A stretch of 64,000 nt of DNA from contig BSBN01000888.1 in assembly GCA_027924645.1 (NCBI GenBank), positions 14,887,001 to 14,951,000 of the forward strand. Reading direction: 5' to 3'. Shown here one piece after another: positions 26,764-39,900 of this stretch; position 1 is the stretch's first letter, and every line of letters begins with the position of its first letter. The translations under genes and the position numbers were made by a program. This stretch comes from Cunninghamia lanceolata. Taxonomy: Eukaryota; Streptophyta; Pinopsida; Cupressales; Cupressaceae. The notes under the pieces are model-generated. The model was not told the origin of the DNA. It did no database searches and saw only the letters and a list, made by a program, of their open reading frames with translations.

Positions 26764-27300
26764 ATGATTTTTGTATCTCAAAATCCTTCTACATCACTTA
26801 TTCAAATTTACCCTAAATTGATAGACATAAATTTGGATCCTAGCATACCTTCTTTAGATATTTTCCCAATGGATGAAGCTTTTGATGAATTCCTAGGAGT
26901 CTATGAGCATATGCCTCATTACCATCATGATCATGGATTTCCTTGTTATTTAAATGTTGAGGCATAATTTGGGAAAGACACTTGTTTATCGAATGATACC
27001 TCAAAATATTAGGAGACACTTTAGGAATCTCCTCATTCTCCTAGTGTCCTAGAGTGCAATACTCTCCTTCGTGGAGATACTTTTGATGTCTTGATGAACC
27101 CAGATAATTCTAAGAAATTTATCCCAATTGGAAAACGTCTTCAGTCTAATGGAAAATGTAAACACTCTTATCTTCTACATGAATTTATAGATCTTTTTGC
27201 TTGGACATATTTAGACATGCCTAGCATTGATCCACAACTTGGTACACAGAACATTGTGATGCATCTTGATGCCAAGACTATAAAGAAAAAGATCTAAGGA
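26764..27300 (+). pseudogene. Linker between G-patch and reverse transcriptase
   Basis: MDEAFDEFLGVYEHMPHYHH, then FIPIGKRLQSNGKCKHSYLL and DLFAWTYLDMPSIDPQL are the expected pre-RT segments of Tat/Athila-type gypsy elements (the DVFAWSYxDMPGLDP-like motif). Stops separate 26764-26967 from 27091-27297. Confidence 0.7.
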
Positions 27301-28258
27301 ATCCCAAGGTGGAATTTTGAGTTAAAGCTAAGATTGAGAAGCTTCTACAAGCTATATTTATCCACCTAATTAACTATTCCCATTCGATATTGAATATTGT
27401 AGTTGTTGCTAAACCTAACAACCGTATTTGGATATGTATTTATTTTTGAGATCTAAACAAAGCTTCTCTAAATAGATGACTTTCCTCTTCCTAACTTGAC
27501 ATGGTTGTTGATTTCACTACTAGTCATGCCCTACTCTCCTTTATGGATGTCTTCTCTAAATACAACCAAATTTTCATCAATCCTCAAGATCAATATAAAA
27601 CAACTTTTATCACACCTTGGGGAGCATTTTATTTTTTGGTCATGCTAATTGGACTAAAGAACATTGGTGCGACATATCAATGTGATATGACACTCATATT
27701 TCATGATTGTATTCACAATATCCTAGAGGACTATGTTGATGACCTTCTAGCCAAGTCCATCTCGTGTTACGATCATGTCAAAATCCTCCACAAAATCTTC
27801 GAACGTATTCATAAATACTACATGTGCTTGAATCCCCATAAATGCATCTTTGGCATTGATAGTGGTAAGCTATTAGAATTCATTGTTTCGCATCATGGTA
27901 TTAAGGTGGATATAGAGAAGATTGATGCTATTGCCAACATGCCACCTCCAAAAAATATTTCTCAACTTCATAGTTTACAAGGAAAGATTCATGCAATTTG
28001 CCTGTTTATCTCACAACTACCGAATCAGAATCTCCCTTTCACTCAACTTCTTAAAAAGGATTCTCATTTCGATTGGAATGTGTATTGCCAAAAATATTTT
28101 GAGATCTAAAAAGATATTTGGCTAGTCCTCCTATTTTACATCTATCTATTTCTGATCCTCCTTTCCTTCTTTATACTTTCACATCACATAATGCTCTTAT
28201 GTCACTATTGGCACAACATGATGATGATGGAAAAGAATGCACTATATATTACATCAAT
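27301..28258 (+). pseudogene. Gypsy reverse transcriptase, G-patch element
   Basis: The long open stretch 27501-28109 has LLSFMDVFSKYNQIFINPQD, TFITPWGAFYFLVMLIGLKN, NILEDYVDDLLAKSISCYDH and LNPHKCIFGIDSGKLLEFIV. The YVDD active site and the first Asp (FMDVFS) are both present. Then LKKDSHFDWN leads to the RNase H start (LLFYIYL...), after which the copia LTR cuts the reading at 28259. The fingers domain before 27500 is degraded. Confidence 0.88.
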
Positions 28259-29076
28259 TGAACTTTCCCAAAAATTTCCCAAATAAACCTAAAATTTCCT
28301 AAAAGGTGCGGAACTGCCAACTAAACATCTTGGGTCAGTTATGACTCTAGATCATACTTGGATTGCAAGATATTAAAGTTTCCATTTTTTGGAACTCCCA
28401 AAAAGTTTCTAACTCATATTTGAGGAAGTTAAAGGTCGCTAAATTGCCTGAAAGTTGTCATAACTAGTGAAGTAGATTATATCTTGATAGATCTCTTCAC
28501 AATATTTTTGATGCATCAAACATTTCATCAATCAAAGACCTAGATCAAAAGTTATGGCCTTAGAAAGTTAAGCCTCCCATTTTGGCAAATGTGAAAACAT
28601 GTTGGACACTTAAAAGAGATGTAAAGAGGAGGGTTACACATGTTGATGTGTGATTTGGTATATCATAAGGCCTCTTTGATTGGAGATAATTTGAGCACCA
28701 CTTTGGGGTGGTTTTGGCTCATGGTTTTGTAATTACCGTTGATGGTTTACTGTATTGTATCTCCTATATATTAGGATCTTGAGATGGAGGTTGTGTGTAA
28801 GTATTATAGATGTTGAGTCACCTCTGGATCTCTAGTTGGTTATAAACCTATGAAATCTTTCGCTACAAGTATATTGCAATCTTCCTGTTTCCTGAATAAT
28901 ATATTTGGCAGCTTTGGAGTGTGGGGTTTTTCTCCTGAAAGGGTTTCCACACATAATTGTTGTGTTGTGGTATGACTGGAATTTGTGTTAATTTATGTAA
29001 ATATCTAAAAAGTTATGCATATCAGTCCCCTCAAGATTAGTGTAGGAAGTTGTTCCGCTACATTAGCTTCCTTACA
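28259..29076 (+). repeat. Copia 5' LTR (818 bp)
   Basis: Bounded by TG (28259) and CA (29076), with the primer site three bases beyond. It contains the conserved copia R-region phrase at 28916-28952 (GTGGGGTTTTTCTCC, GGGTTTCCACA). Confidence 0.75.
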
Positions 29077-29078
29077 AG

Positions 29079-29090
29079 TGGTATTAGAAC
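29079..29090 (+). promoter_or_regulatory. Primer binding site of copia fragment
   Basis: TGGTATTAGAAC differs by two bases from the Met-type site TGGTATCAGAGC and lies directly after the LTR. Confidence 0.75.
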
Positions 29091-29200
29091 TTGATCATCC
29101 TTGGTTTCAATTGTGGGATGTTGAGCTTTTTGAACTAATCTAGTTTTGAGTGGGAGCTTGTGTAGAAGATAATTTGTGATCTTGTTGCAGGTATTTTCAG

Positions 29201-29325
29201 ATGGCGAGCACATAAGGGAGAATAGAGGTAGAATTTTTTTTGGTAACAATTTTGAGATGTGGAAGCTAAAGACACAGGATCTGTTAATTGATCAAGATTT
29301 GTGGAATGTTATTGATGAGAATGTT
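29201..29325 (+). pseudogene. Copia gag N-terminus
   Basis: The ATG at 29201 follows the expected leader. After a frame break, GNNFEMWKLKTQDLLIDQDL then WNVIDENVF matches the copia gag opening (N(F/Y)xxWKxKMxxLLxxxDLW). Its reading runs without a stop into the adjacent repeat up to 29526, making a chimeric open frame of 116 residues. Confidence 0.75.
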
Positions 29326-29776
29326 TTTATTACTATTGTCAATCAGGATTACACCCTAGCCAAATTAAACTTAACTATCCTGCTGAAACATGGAAACACT
29401 CTTAGGTTGTGCGTGACCTATAATGAGAATGAATTTCTAGAGCGGGCTGGTTCCCTTGGTAGATCACCTAATCTAAATGAATTTATGAGGAAAGGGTTTA
29501 GAAAGATAGCTAAAATGAAATCCTAAAACCTAAGGATGATTCACCAGAATTTTAAAATGATTTTGATAATCTTACTCACAAACAATTTCTCAAAAAAAAT
29601 TAACCCTCACAATCTCACTTGGAACATATAACTCAACAATAATTTGTATGAAGGCTTGAACTGAACATAATCACACAACCTGAACTATATGAAATTTTGC
29701 ATACAAACTTACAATAACAAGCAATAAAATGATTCAATATTTTGAATCACAATGACATCAAATTGATACTACAAAC
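29326..29776 (+). repeat. Dispersed repeat, copy A (inverted copy at 63430-63885)
   Basis: About 450 bp that match the reverse complement of 63430-63885 closely along the whole length. It begins near CAATCAGGATTACACC and ends at CTACAAACAT. The first 200 bases keep a common reading (QDYTLAKLNLTILLKHGNTL, then GRSPNLNEFMRKGFRKIA). The rest is noncoding, ending in a run with GATTCAATATTTTGAATC. I do not recognise the family. Confidence 0.85.
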
Positions 29777-32700
29777 ATTATTCGTATGCACGATCAGGTT
29801 TAGATGGTGAGTGGGTTTGTTTTGTTCATCAGAGAGTTTTGCAACATTTTATCAGGTATGTTCTTATGGGTCATATCTTATCAGTAATAAGTCATAGCCT
29901 TCCAAAACATCCTATGTTGGTTAGAAGGGAGAGTTATTTTACAAAGCCATTTAATGGGTTTGTTTTACCTAATTCTTTGGCTGGTTAGAGTAGGTTAGAG
30001 TTAGTGTTTTCAGTTAATAAGTGCTCAAGGCACATTTGTTCTAGTTATTTTCTTTCCCTAAGTGTTGCTGCACATGCTTTCTGGCCACCGGGGCCTTTTA
30101 GTTTTCTTTTCATTTGTTTTCTGCTGGTGTTTGGAGTATTTGTAGTTGGGGTTCCATGGTTTTCTAAGTTTGAGAAGAGAAAAGTTTGACTCCATGCCCA
30201 ATGGATTTTTTAAGGCAACTGGTCTATATGCTTAGCAAGCAAGCATTTAGAAAAAATTGCCAGAAATGTTACCAATTTTTCACTTACAACTCAAATTGGC
30301 AGAGCTAAAATAGTTTACTTCCATTTTAAGGTGAAAAGTTCTTAATACATTTCTTCTTTGCTTATCCTTTGCATAGTTTAAAGTGTTTGGAAAAGAAAAG
30401 GTTCAGTTTTATGATACCATGTGTTACAATAGAAAAGGAAGCTTTCAGCTTGTCATTAATTGCTTTTTAGGATAAAGGAGAGCACATGAATTTGTAAGAA
30501 TTTGTTTCATTTCATATTGCAATGCTTCCATTCATTTTACAAAGGAGATATATAAAATACTGCATAAGTGTTGTATTTATATTCATGGAAAAGAAAAAGA
30601 ATGGTCAAATGTCCCACAAAAGCCATGGGAATAGCTGAACCAGTACAAACATAGGAAATACACTATGCATCTGAAGATAAGAGAGGAAAAGAGCATATAA
30701 GAAAACACATATCTATCATTGCCTATTTGGAGTCTTGAGTTGATCTTCGTTGCAGCTAGCTCCTCCTCGCTCCCGATCTCTGAATGAACCTATATCATGA
30801 TAAGGAAATTTTGTTAGAACTCTAGATATGAGTCTTCCTATGTGCCTATCAATAGAAACATAATACATTTCCTATGATGTACTAGATATTAGATAACAAA
30901 CATCATATATTGAAGAGAGCCTAAAGAATGAAACATCACAGGAGCATCGAGCTTCACTATTTTTATCTAACATGTTTGCTCACTGTGCAGGTATAGGAGA
31001 AATCATGCTGCTGATCAATTTCTGAAGACATCATAGCATGTGGTGCAAAAATGGGCTCCCACAAGGGTTGAGCCAACCATGCTGCCCCTAATTCTCAAGA
31101 GGGGATTGAATTAGGAATTCATGTTCATAATGCTCAAATAGAAACGTTTCAACTAAAGGATAGTCCCAACAAGAGATTTACAACCTAAGAAGCATCATGG
31201 AGTAGCATTTAAATCAGGTATTTATCACCTTTTGTTGTGAATTCGATATAAAAGTGCTATTGAATTCATTAAGCAACCATGAAAGGACAAAAATCAATAA
31301 TTAAGGTGACTATCCCTTCAATCAAGAAGCATGTAATAAGCTATAGGATAGTAATAGAATAAGGAATAGTCCTATATCTATGTGTCATGCCATGTCAACT
31401 AACTTATATGCAAGAGAAATCATAAATTGAGTGAATAGGACTACCAGAGAAGGGCTTACAATGCCATCATAATGGGAAAGTCACCTTAATGACAATTCAT
31501 TCATCATATAATCACCATTTACCTTTGCTATAGAAGGAGAAAATCATAAGCTACAGGAGGTGCATTTGTAGGAATCAAGGGCAGCCCACAGTCATGTGTT
31601 CACATGATGGGACAACAAAGAATGTATTGCTGTTATGATGTTTTTAATGCTCAATGCCAACATGGAGAATCTATCAAAACATGTTCATCAAAGTACCTTA
31701 CAACAATGCTTGCACATAGGGTACAACATATAGTATATTATACAACCAAATAAGCACCATGGTGTAACCATAAGAACAAAGAACAGTCTACAGTCATGGC
31801 CACTGTCATGAGAAGCTAAACACAGTCACAAATAATGAAGGACAGTCATCATATGAGCAATGAACTTATGTAAATAATGTGCAAACTGAGTAAATGCAAC
31901 ATTGGCATCATTTACTTTATCTAATTGGCTGCCATATCTTCATTTCTTGTTGTCATAGATTCATATATTTGGATTGCTATCCATACTAGCATGACTGTCA
32001 CAAATTATAGCTTCAAATGGAACAACAAATAACAAAGATGTAATAGTCTTAACAATGATCTCAAAGAATATCATACAGGAATAAGAGTCTACAGGAACAA
32101 TGTGTGGATAAGAAAGAGCATCCAACAATGAACATGTGTTTGGAATGATGATAACCAACTAAAAAGAGGAGACCGTGTGTGTATATTCTATAGCCATGGT
32201 GAAGAGAGGTAGGTGTTATTAAAAAGATTTTCTCCCTTTCATGTTCTCAAAAATAAAGTGCATGTGCTTTGTGAGAGGGTATACAGAAGGTAGAGTTGGC
32301 ATTGAAGGCAATGATGACACTAGCCATGCAAAATGAGAAAAGACAATGCACATGGAGAACTATGACCAAGTAACATGAGAGACAGATCCAATCATGACAA
32401 TCATTGAAAAGAAATGATAAAAGAGAAGATTTAATAAACATGTATTTAATTCTATGCTTACAGAATGATTGGAGAGTTAGGAGGCAACATTACAATACAT
32501 GAAGATATACATGTAAGGATAGTCAACTTGCAAGTCTTTGAAAGGTGACGATCGCATATGCAAGGTGCAGTTGTTTAGAGAGACACAGGCATGAATGCAC
32601 AAAAGGATAGTTATACAAATGCCTCAGTATAATTTCCATATGATTGTAAATAAGAACCAATGATAAGAGCATGAAAGAAGTCATGGGAACATTCACCCAG

Positions 32701-33020
32701 AAGCATAAGGAGCAGTCTATAACATTCTTTGATAAGTGACTTTGACAATGTAGGGAAAATAATTATGCATCTTTCCTAATGAGGGTTTGTCTGAGCTTTT
32801 GTCATCAATGGGTTTTTTTAAAGCTTCCAATCTTTCACAAAAGTAGAAGAAGAAAATATTGAGGTAACAAAAGATAATATAGTGCAGATAATCCAACTTG
32901 AGGGTTCTGTCATAAGCCTTTCCATGAAGTTAAGCACTTAGTATTAATAGTCATAGGTGAAGTATGGGTAAGTACAAAAAGTTGGGGGGCTAAAAAGTGG
33001 CCAAAATTTTTTCAAAAGAA
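29777..33020. other. About 3.2 kb without recognisable genes
   Basis: 29777-29995 keeps an open reading of about 65 codons (around FVHQRVLQHFIRYVLMG) with no family match. An ORF at 30004-30189 encodes a hydrophobic segment (SFLFICFLLVFGVFVVGVPW), but it has no upstream support. From 30200 to 33000 I see only AT-rich, repeat-poor sequence with no LTR edges or domains. Confidence 0.5.
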
Positions 33021-33024
33021 GTTA

Positions 33025-33258
<234 letters not shown>

Positions 33259-33489
33259 AATTATGCTCATTTGATTTTTTTTCCTCTACACCTGTGGCCT
33301 ACAAACCCTAAGGAGCACACTCACATTTTTGAAGACCCAATTAGACACCAAAATCTTGCCAATTCATCGCCAAAATGCTGCCACGACATCAAGCAGGCCA
33401 AAGGAGTTTTATTTATTTTTTTGTTTGAATTTGTTTCTAAATAGACAGGTTTGAGTTTCTTTTTTATGTAAATTTCCTTAATTGTTAGG

Positions 33490-35409
33490 AAATGTTAATG
33501 TACCTCCTCCTCCTCCTCAAAATCCACAAAATTATGAAGAGGAAATACCCACCGAAGAACAACCCAAACAACAAACTCCTCCATCAATTCCTCGACATGC
33601 CCCTGGAACACAAGAAAATCTAATGGGGAAAATTGAAAACAATAGAAAATAAATTGAAGACATAATTGCAAGGTTGAAAGAACCTGCAACTTCAACCTTG
33701 TATAGATCCATGCTTGCTCAATCCCTCGAATCTATGTTATCAAATGTAGATTCAATAAGCAAGCAAATCACTAGTTGGATGGAAAAGAGGAGAGAATTTA
33801 GAGGGTATTATGCTGCAAGTTGTCATATGAACAAGTTAAAAAGGAACAAATTACAAAACTTGACTTGTGTTCTATTTTCACAGATCCACGAACAAATGAA
33901 TTTCTACCCCTTACATGTAAGAGGTTCCCTATCCATTGATGTAACAACCAAGTGATAAGGGACAATTTTGTGCAGAGGTGGTGGATGGTTTTTGACCATC
34001 CTCCATGCAAAAATAATGGGGTCTCGCAATATTTTTTGAGGAAACTCTACTATGAGTTTGTCAAAAATAAAGAGCCAAATTATTTTTATATGCGGGAGTT
34101 ACAGGGTAGAGGTAGGGGGTCAACACAAGATAGACCAAGGGCATGTGTTGACCCACAGCAGCCAACGAGACGAACACTCGCTAGACCGGCCCATGAGCAC
34201 ATTTCTATCCCTTTAGTTGTGAAGGAGAGTATTGAGGTTGAGGCACATAAGCCCATTAGTGCCTTGACCCAGAGCATCTTACAACATGCTAGTCCTACAG
34301 CACAACATGGGCCGCGGGATAGTTTGAGTATGGTTCCACTCCATACTTGTCAGACTTGTGGGTAAGCATGTGGTTATGACCCCATAGATAGTCATGACGT
34401 AGGTGTACAGGCTACATCTTTAGCTGAATAGATGGTGATGACAGATGCCCTCCTGAGTGATACTTTCAAGCTTGATACTTAGGTAAATCTTAGTAAGTTC
34501 ATTGAATTTAATTTAATAAATTTTATTTTCGAAATGCAAGATTAACTAATTTAGTTTGATGATTTTAATAAAATTTTAGGGTCATAGTGTTGATGTAGTT
34601 TTCAGTGGTTCTCCACCTGCATATTACACTACATCATCTATTGTCAGGGTATGTAACTAGTAAACAATTATAAATATTACATGTGAATAGCATCGTTATA
34701 TGAATGGTATTCTAATATCTAATTTTAGATGTTGAATAGGTTAATATTGGAGATTTCACAGCAACACCTGCTAGTAGTGATGGACTTCAAAGCTTCACAG
34801 AGGTAGTAAAATAAATAGTTTAATTAATGAATTGTACTTACTAGATTTTTGAATGTGACTTGTGTGCTTTATTGTGTGTACTTTCATATTTAGGTGATCG
34901 TGTGTATGTTAGGAGCCATGATTTGCATAACTTTTATAGTTTTCATAATTGAATAATGTTGTTTTATTTCTAGACGATGTAGGCTGGAGAGACACCTCTC
35001 GATGTTCATAGGACAATGGAGCATGGTGTGTCCTCTATGATTCATAGCTCCATGCCATTGATGGGGGTATGAGGCAAATTAGTAAATTTCAATTTACATT
35101 ATTGCTTTGAAGTTTAATTTCTATTTGGATGGTTTCTATAGGACATGACATCACCAAAGCCTAATCCTACTACTAAGGCAAGTGAGGAGACAAATTATAT
35201 GGTAGTGGTAAGTGATTATTTTGTTAAATGATTTATTTTTTATAACATGTAATTTCTATATATTAATGTCTATATTTTTATTGTAACAGCTACAGATGCA
35301 TGAACAACTAAATAGGAGGAGCAACCCTCAGGTTCGTAGTAGACCACCCACATACGTGTCTCCATCCCCTAGAAGATCAAAGGCTGCCTGTGATCTATTA
35401 TCTTCATGA
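33490..35409 (+). pseudogene. Decayed multi-exon gene of unknown family, 3' part
   Basis: Exons with consensus splice borders can be traced. After an acceptor at about 33489 comes a Pro-rich start (NVNVPPPPPQNPQN) and LKEPATSTLYRSMLAQSLES. A frameshift near 33955 leads to DNFVQRWWMVFDHPPCKNNG and a Gln/Arg/Pro-rich stretch to 34365. Three more exons are in phase: 34974-35066 (PLDVHRTMEHGVSSMIHSSM), 35142-35207 (DMTSPKPNPTTKASEE) and 35290-35409 (LQMHEQLNRRSNPQVRSRPP, ending RRSKAACDLLSS). Weaker exons at about 34580-34649 and 34730-34802 precede them. One in-frame TAG lies in exon 34974-35066. The product is not recognised. Its place inside a TIR-like bounded segment suggests a DNA-transposon gene (inference). 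Confidence 0.5.
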
Positions 35410-36240
35410 GCCAGAGGGGAATGCCTTTTTATTGTGTTCCTTTGTTTTATGCCTATATGACATTTGTGGACATATATTTTGTATTGCATATAGTTGACAT
35501 TGTATGCCTATATGGCATTCTTGTAAGCCTATACGGCTATTTTGTATATATGTTATACATATATTGACAGCTATTGATGTATGCCTATATGGAAATTTAG
35601 AACTAATACAAATATTTTTTATTGATGGCATCTATACCTGCTTTATAAATCCACATTTGAATGGATATTTTTAGATGGTTACTTCAAATATTTAAAGTCC
35701 AATTGTATTACATAGGATGTTTGTTGATCCAATAAGCCAGCTATTGTTATTCAAGTATCACCTAAACCTCATTTTGGAACTAAAAGATAAAAGTTGTATT
35801 TAAAATAAAAATGAATCATCATGTTGAATAGAAAATATTCAAATGAGTATCCTGATCCATATTCTTTATGAGTTGGTCAATTGAAAATATTTCTTAATTT
35901 CTTATTATTATACCATATTGGGATGCAAAGAGTATGTTTGTTGTTTTGAATAAGATAGTCAAAATCATATGCTTATGAGCACCTGATGACCATTGTCATT
36001 ATTAAATGTAATTCCTCTTGCATATAAGGTGAGGTTATGATATTACATTGAGTCTTACCTAATTTTAGTATGCAACATAATATTGGGGCTATAGGCTTCC
36101 ATAAGTCATCAACAATCAAGGTTCAAGGTTGCCATTGAAGTCAGACGGTCAAGATTGTTTGTCATTGATGTCAAGGTTGATGCCATGACATTGATAAGGT
36201 GATATAGTGAATCAAGTTAGGTGATGGTCATGAGGTGCAT
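35410..36240. other. Noncoding DNA after the decayed gene
   Basis: AT-rich. A short phrase (GCCTATATGGCAT-like) is repeated four times at 35449-35595. Nothing else is recognised. Confidence 0.5.
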
Positions 36241-36242
36241 GA

Positions 36243-36480
36243 TGTTGTGAATATGGTTTTCATGATAAGGTCTCTCAATTCATGTTGATGTTGCACAAGA
36301 CAAACATGGTTCATATGATGCAAGGTTCATGTTCATGGTGGTTGTGGTTTTATTCATGCAAGGTTTTGTTGTGAATATAGTTTTCATGATAAGGTCTATC
36401 TTGGAAGGTTGATATGATGCAAGGTTCATATCCATGGTGGATGTGGTTTTGTTCATGCAATAAGAAGTTAGAGAAGACAC
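36243..36480. repeat. Two-copy tandem repeat, about 124 bp
   Basis: GTGAATATGGTTTTCATGAT at 36247 recurs at 36371 with one change. The following phrases (GATGCAAGGTTCAT, CATGGTGG, GTGGTTTT, TTCATGCAA) recur in the same order. Confidence 0.8.
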
Positions 36481-36953
36481 AAGCTTTCATAATCATAGTC
36501 TTATTGATAGTTAGGGTTTGCATATTGGGCATTAAACCCTAAAAAGAATCTACTTTTTGTAAGACTTTAAAACCCTCAATTGCCTATCGTGTATAAAGTA
36601 CACTTTTGTTTTAATTTAATATTGACTTATAATCAGAAGTTACTATCACTTAAATCAACCTACTAAAGGGTCTTTAAGTCATTAGTTTACCAGCCCTTCA
36701 ACGTAACTGAACTGGCATCTCTAGTAAACTCTTATAAGCTCGAGCACCATATCATAATCGAAGGTCATATTTAATTGATATGAGGGCGAGAAAAAGGATT
36801 GGAAGGTTAGTATTTAAAAGGAATTTGGAATACAAACAATCATCTCTATGCAGTTGAATTTGATGGGCATGCCTTTATAAAAGGCTAAAATATAGTTTTA
36901 TGTAAGATATCATGGTATTTCTAGTGTTTAAAGATTGAAGACTAGTTAGTGTT

Positions 36954-39900
36954 TGTAGCTCAGACTGTTTTGGCATGTTTGGGTGCAAAACAGGACCATG
37001 CCTAGCCTAAACATATCCATCCAGATGCATAGGAATTGTCAGTTTCGCTGCACGAGGAGAAGAACAATAGTTACACCCCTTTGCAACTTTACACTGCCCC
37101 CTTTTGATAATTTTTGGGGCAGCAAAAAACCTTTCACCATGGGAAAACGCCTTAGAGATATAAAAACTGAGAGAGGTTATTATAGAGGGACCATACATGA
37201 TCGCATTACCTCAGACGTAATGTATCTAAGTGAAACAGTTTCTGAGTAACAACTCGTCAAAGATTGCTACCTTTTTGCACTTTGGACTCTTTAGGGATAT
37301 CATCGGTACAATGTAGCTCAGACTATTTTGACATGTTTGGGTGCAAAATAGGACCATGCCTAACCTAAATGTACCTATCTCAATGCATCGGAACTATCAG
37401 TTTGGTCGCATCAGGAGCAGGATGAAAGTTACACCCCTTTGCAACTTTACACTACCTCCTTCTGACAATTTTTGGGGTAGCAGAAAACCTTTCACCACGG
37501 GAAAATGCCTCAGAGATATAAAAACTGAGAGAGGTTATTGTAGAGGGACTCTACATGATCGTGTTGCCTTAGACAGAATGTTTCTAAGTGACATGATTTT
37601 TGAGTAATGTCTCATCAAAGATTGCTGCCTTTTTGCACTTTGGACTCTTCAGGGATATCATCGGTACAATGTAGCTCGGATTGTTCCGACATGTTTGGGT
37701 GGAAAAAAGGAGCATGCCTAGAGTAAATGTACCCATTTGAATGCATTGGAATAGTCAGTTGGGTCACATTAGGAGCAAGATGAAAGTTACACCCCTTTGC
37801 AACTTTACACTACCTCCTTCTGATGATTTTTGGGGTAATAGAAAACCTTTCACCACGGGCAAACGCCTCAGAGATATAAAAAACTAAGAGAGGTTATTGT
37901 AGAGGGACCCTATGTGATAGCACTGACTCAGATGGAATGTATCTAAGTGACATGATTTCTGAGTAACAACTTGTCAAAGATTGCTACCTTTTTGCACTTT
38001 GGACTCTTTAGGGATATCGCCGATACAATGTAGCTCATACTGTTTCGGCATGTTTGGGTGAAAAAAAGGACTATACCTAGTGTAAGTGTACCCATCTAGA
38101 TGTGTTGGAAGAGTCAATTTGGTCGCATCAGGAGCAGGATAAAAGTTACACCCCTTTGCAACTTTACACTACCTCCTTTTGACAATTTTTGGGGCAGCAG
38201 AAAACCTTTCACCATGGGCAAACACCTCAAGGATATAAAAAGTGAAGATAGGTTATTATAGAGGGATACTACATGATTATGTAGCCTCAGATGAAATGTA
38301 TCTAAGTGACATAGTTTCTGCGTAACAACTCCTCAAAGATTGCTGCCTTTTTACAGTTTAGACTCTTCAAGGATCTCACTGTACAATGTAGCTTGGACTA
38401 TTTCCTCATGTTTGGGTGCAAAATAGGACAATACCTGGCCTAAACCTACCCATCCTGATATGTTGGAACTGTTAGTTTGGTCACATCAGGAGTAGGACAA
38501 AAGTTACACCCCTTTGCAACTTTACACCGCCTCCTAAGGATTTTTGGGGTAGTAGAAAACCTTTCACCATGCGCAAATGCCTTAAAGATATAAAAATTTG
38601 AGAAAGGTTATTGTAGAGGCACTCTATCTGATCACGTTGCCTTAGATGGAATGTTTCTAAGTGATACATTTTTCAAGTAACATCTCATCAAAGATTGCTA
38701 TCCTTTTGCAATTTGGACACTTCAGGGATATCGTCGATACAATGTAGCTTAGACTATTTTAGCATGTTTGGGTGAAAAACAGGACCATGTCTTGTAAATG
38801 TACCTATCCAGACACATTGGAATAGTTAGTTTGGTTACATCAGGAGCAAGATGAAAGTTACACCCCTTTGCAACTTTATACTACCTCCTTCTGATGATTT
38901 TTGGGGTAGCAGAAAACCTTTAACCACGGGCAAACGCCTCAGAGATATAAAAAAATAAGAGAGGTTATTGTAGAGAGACCCTATGTGATCATATTTCCTT
39001 AGACAAAATGTATCTAAGTGATACGATTTCTGAGTAACATCTCATCAAAGATTGTTGCCATTTTACACTTTGGACTCTTCATGGATATCGCTGGTACAAT
39101 GTAGCTTGGATTGTTTCGACATGTTTGGGTGAAAAATAGAACCATGCCTAGTGTAAATGTACCCATCCAGACATGTTGGAACAATCAGTTTAGTCACATC
39201 AGGAGTTGGACGAAAGTTACACCCCTTTGCAACATTACACTACCTCTTTTTGACAATTTTTGGGGTAGCAGAAAACCTTTCACCATGGGCAAACGCCTCA
39301 GAGATATAAAAAATTGCGAGAGGTTATTGTAGAGGGACCCTACGTGATCACGTTGCCTTGGATAGAATGTATCTAAGTGATATGGTTTTTGATTAATAGC
39401 TTGTTAAAGATTACTACCTTTTTGCACTTTGGGCTCTTTAGGGATATCGCTAGTACAATGTAGCTTGGACTATTTCAACATGTTTGGGTGCAAAACAAGA
39501 CCATGCCTAGCCTAAAGATACCCATCCTAATGTGTTGGAACTGTCAATTTGGTCGCATCAGGAGTAGGATGAAAGTTACACCCCTTTGCAACATTACACT
39601 GCCTCCTTCTGACGATTTTTAGGGCAGCAGAAAACCTTTCACCACGGGCAAACGCCTCAGAGATATAAAAAACTAAGAGAGGTTATTGTAGAGGGACTCT
39701 ACGTGATTGTGTTGCCTCAGACATAATGTTTCTAAGTGAGATAGTTTTCAAGTAACATCTCATTAAAGATTGCTGCCTTTTTGCACTTTGGTCTCTTCAG
39801 GGATATCATCGGTACAATGTAGCTCAGATTGTTTTAGCATGTTTGGGTGCAAAAAAGGACCATGCCTAGCCTAAACATACCCATCCAAATGTGTTGGAAT

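Larger units (their letters stand above)
28259..29325 (+). mobile_element. Copia element fragment: LTR, primer site, gag start
   Basis: A second copia family is inserted in the RT/RNase H of the gypsy element. It has an LTR of about 818 bp, a primer site and the first part of gag. At about 29326 the sequence switches to a different repeat, so only the 5' end is present. No target duplication could be located because the 3' end is missing. Confidence 0.75.

Noticed and set aside
30004..30189. Small hydrophobic ORF
   Set aside because: Only 61 codons, no homology recognised and no promoter context. Kept only as a note in the spacer entry.
36983..37607. 88-codon ORFs in satellite units 1 and 2
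   Set aside because: The frame is broken in most other units, so it is chance openness of a tandem repeat.
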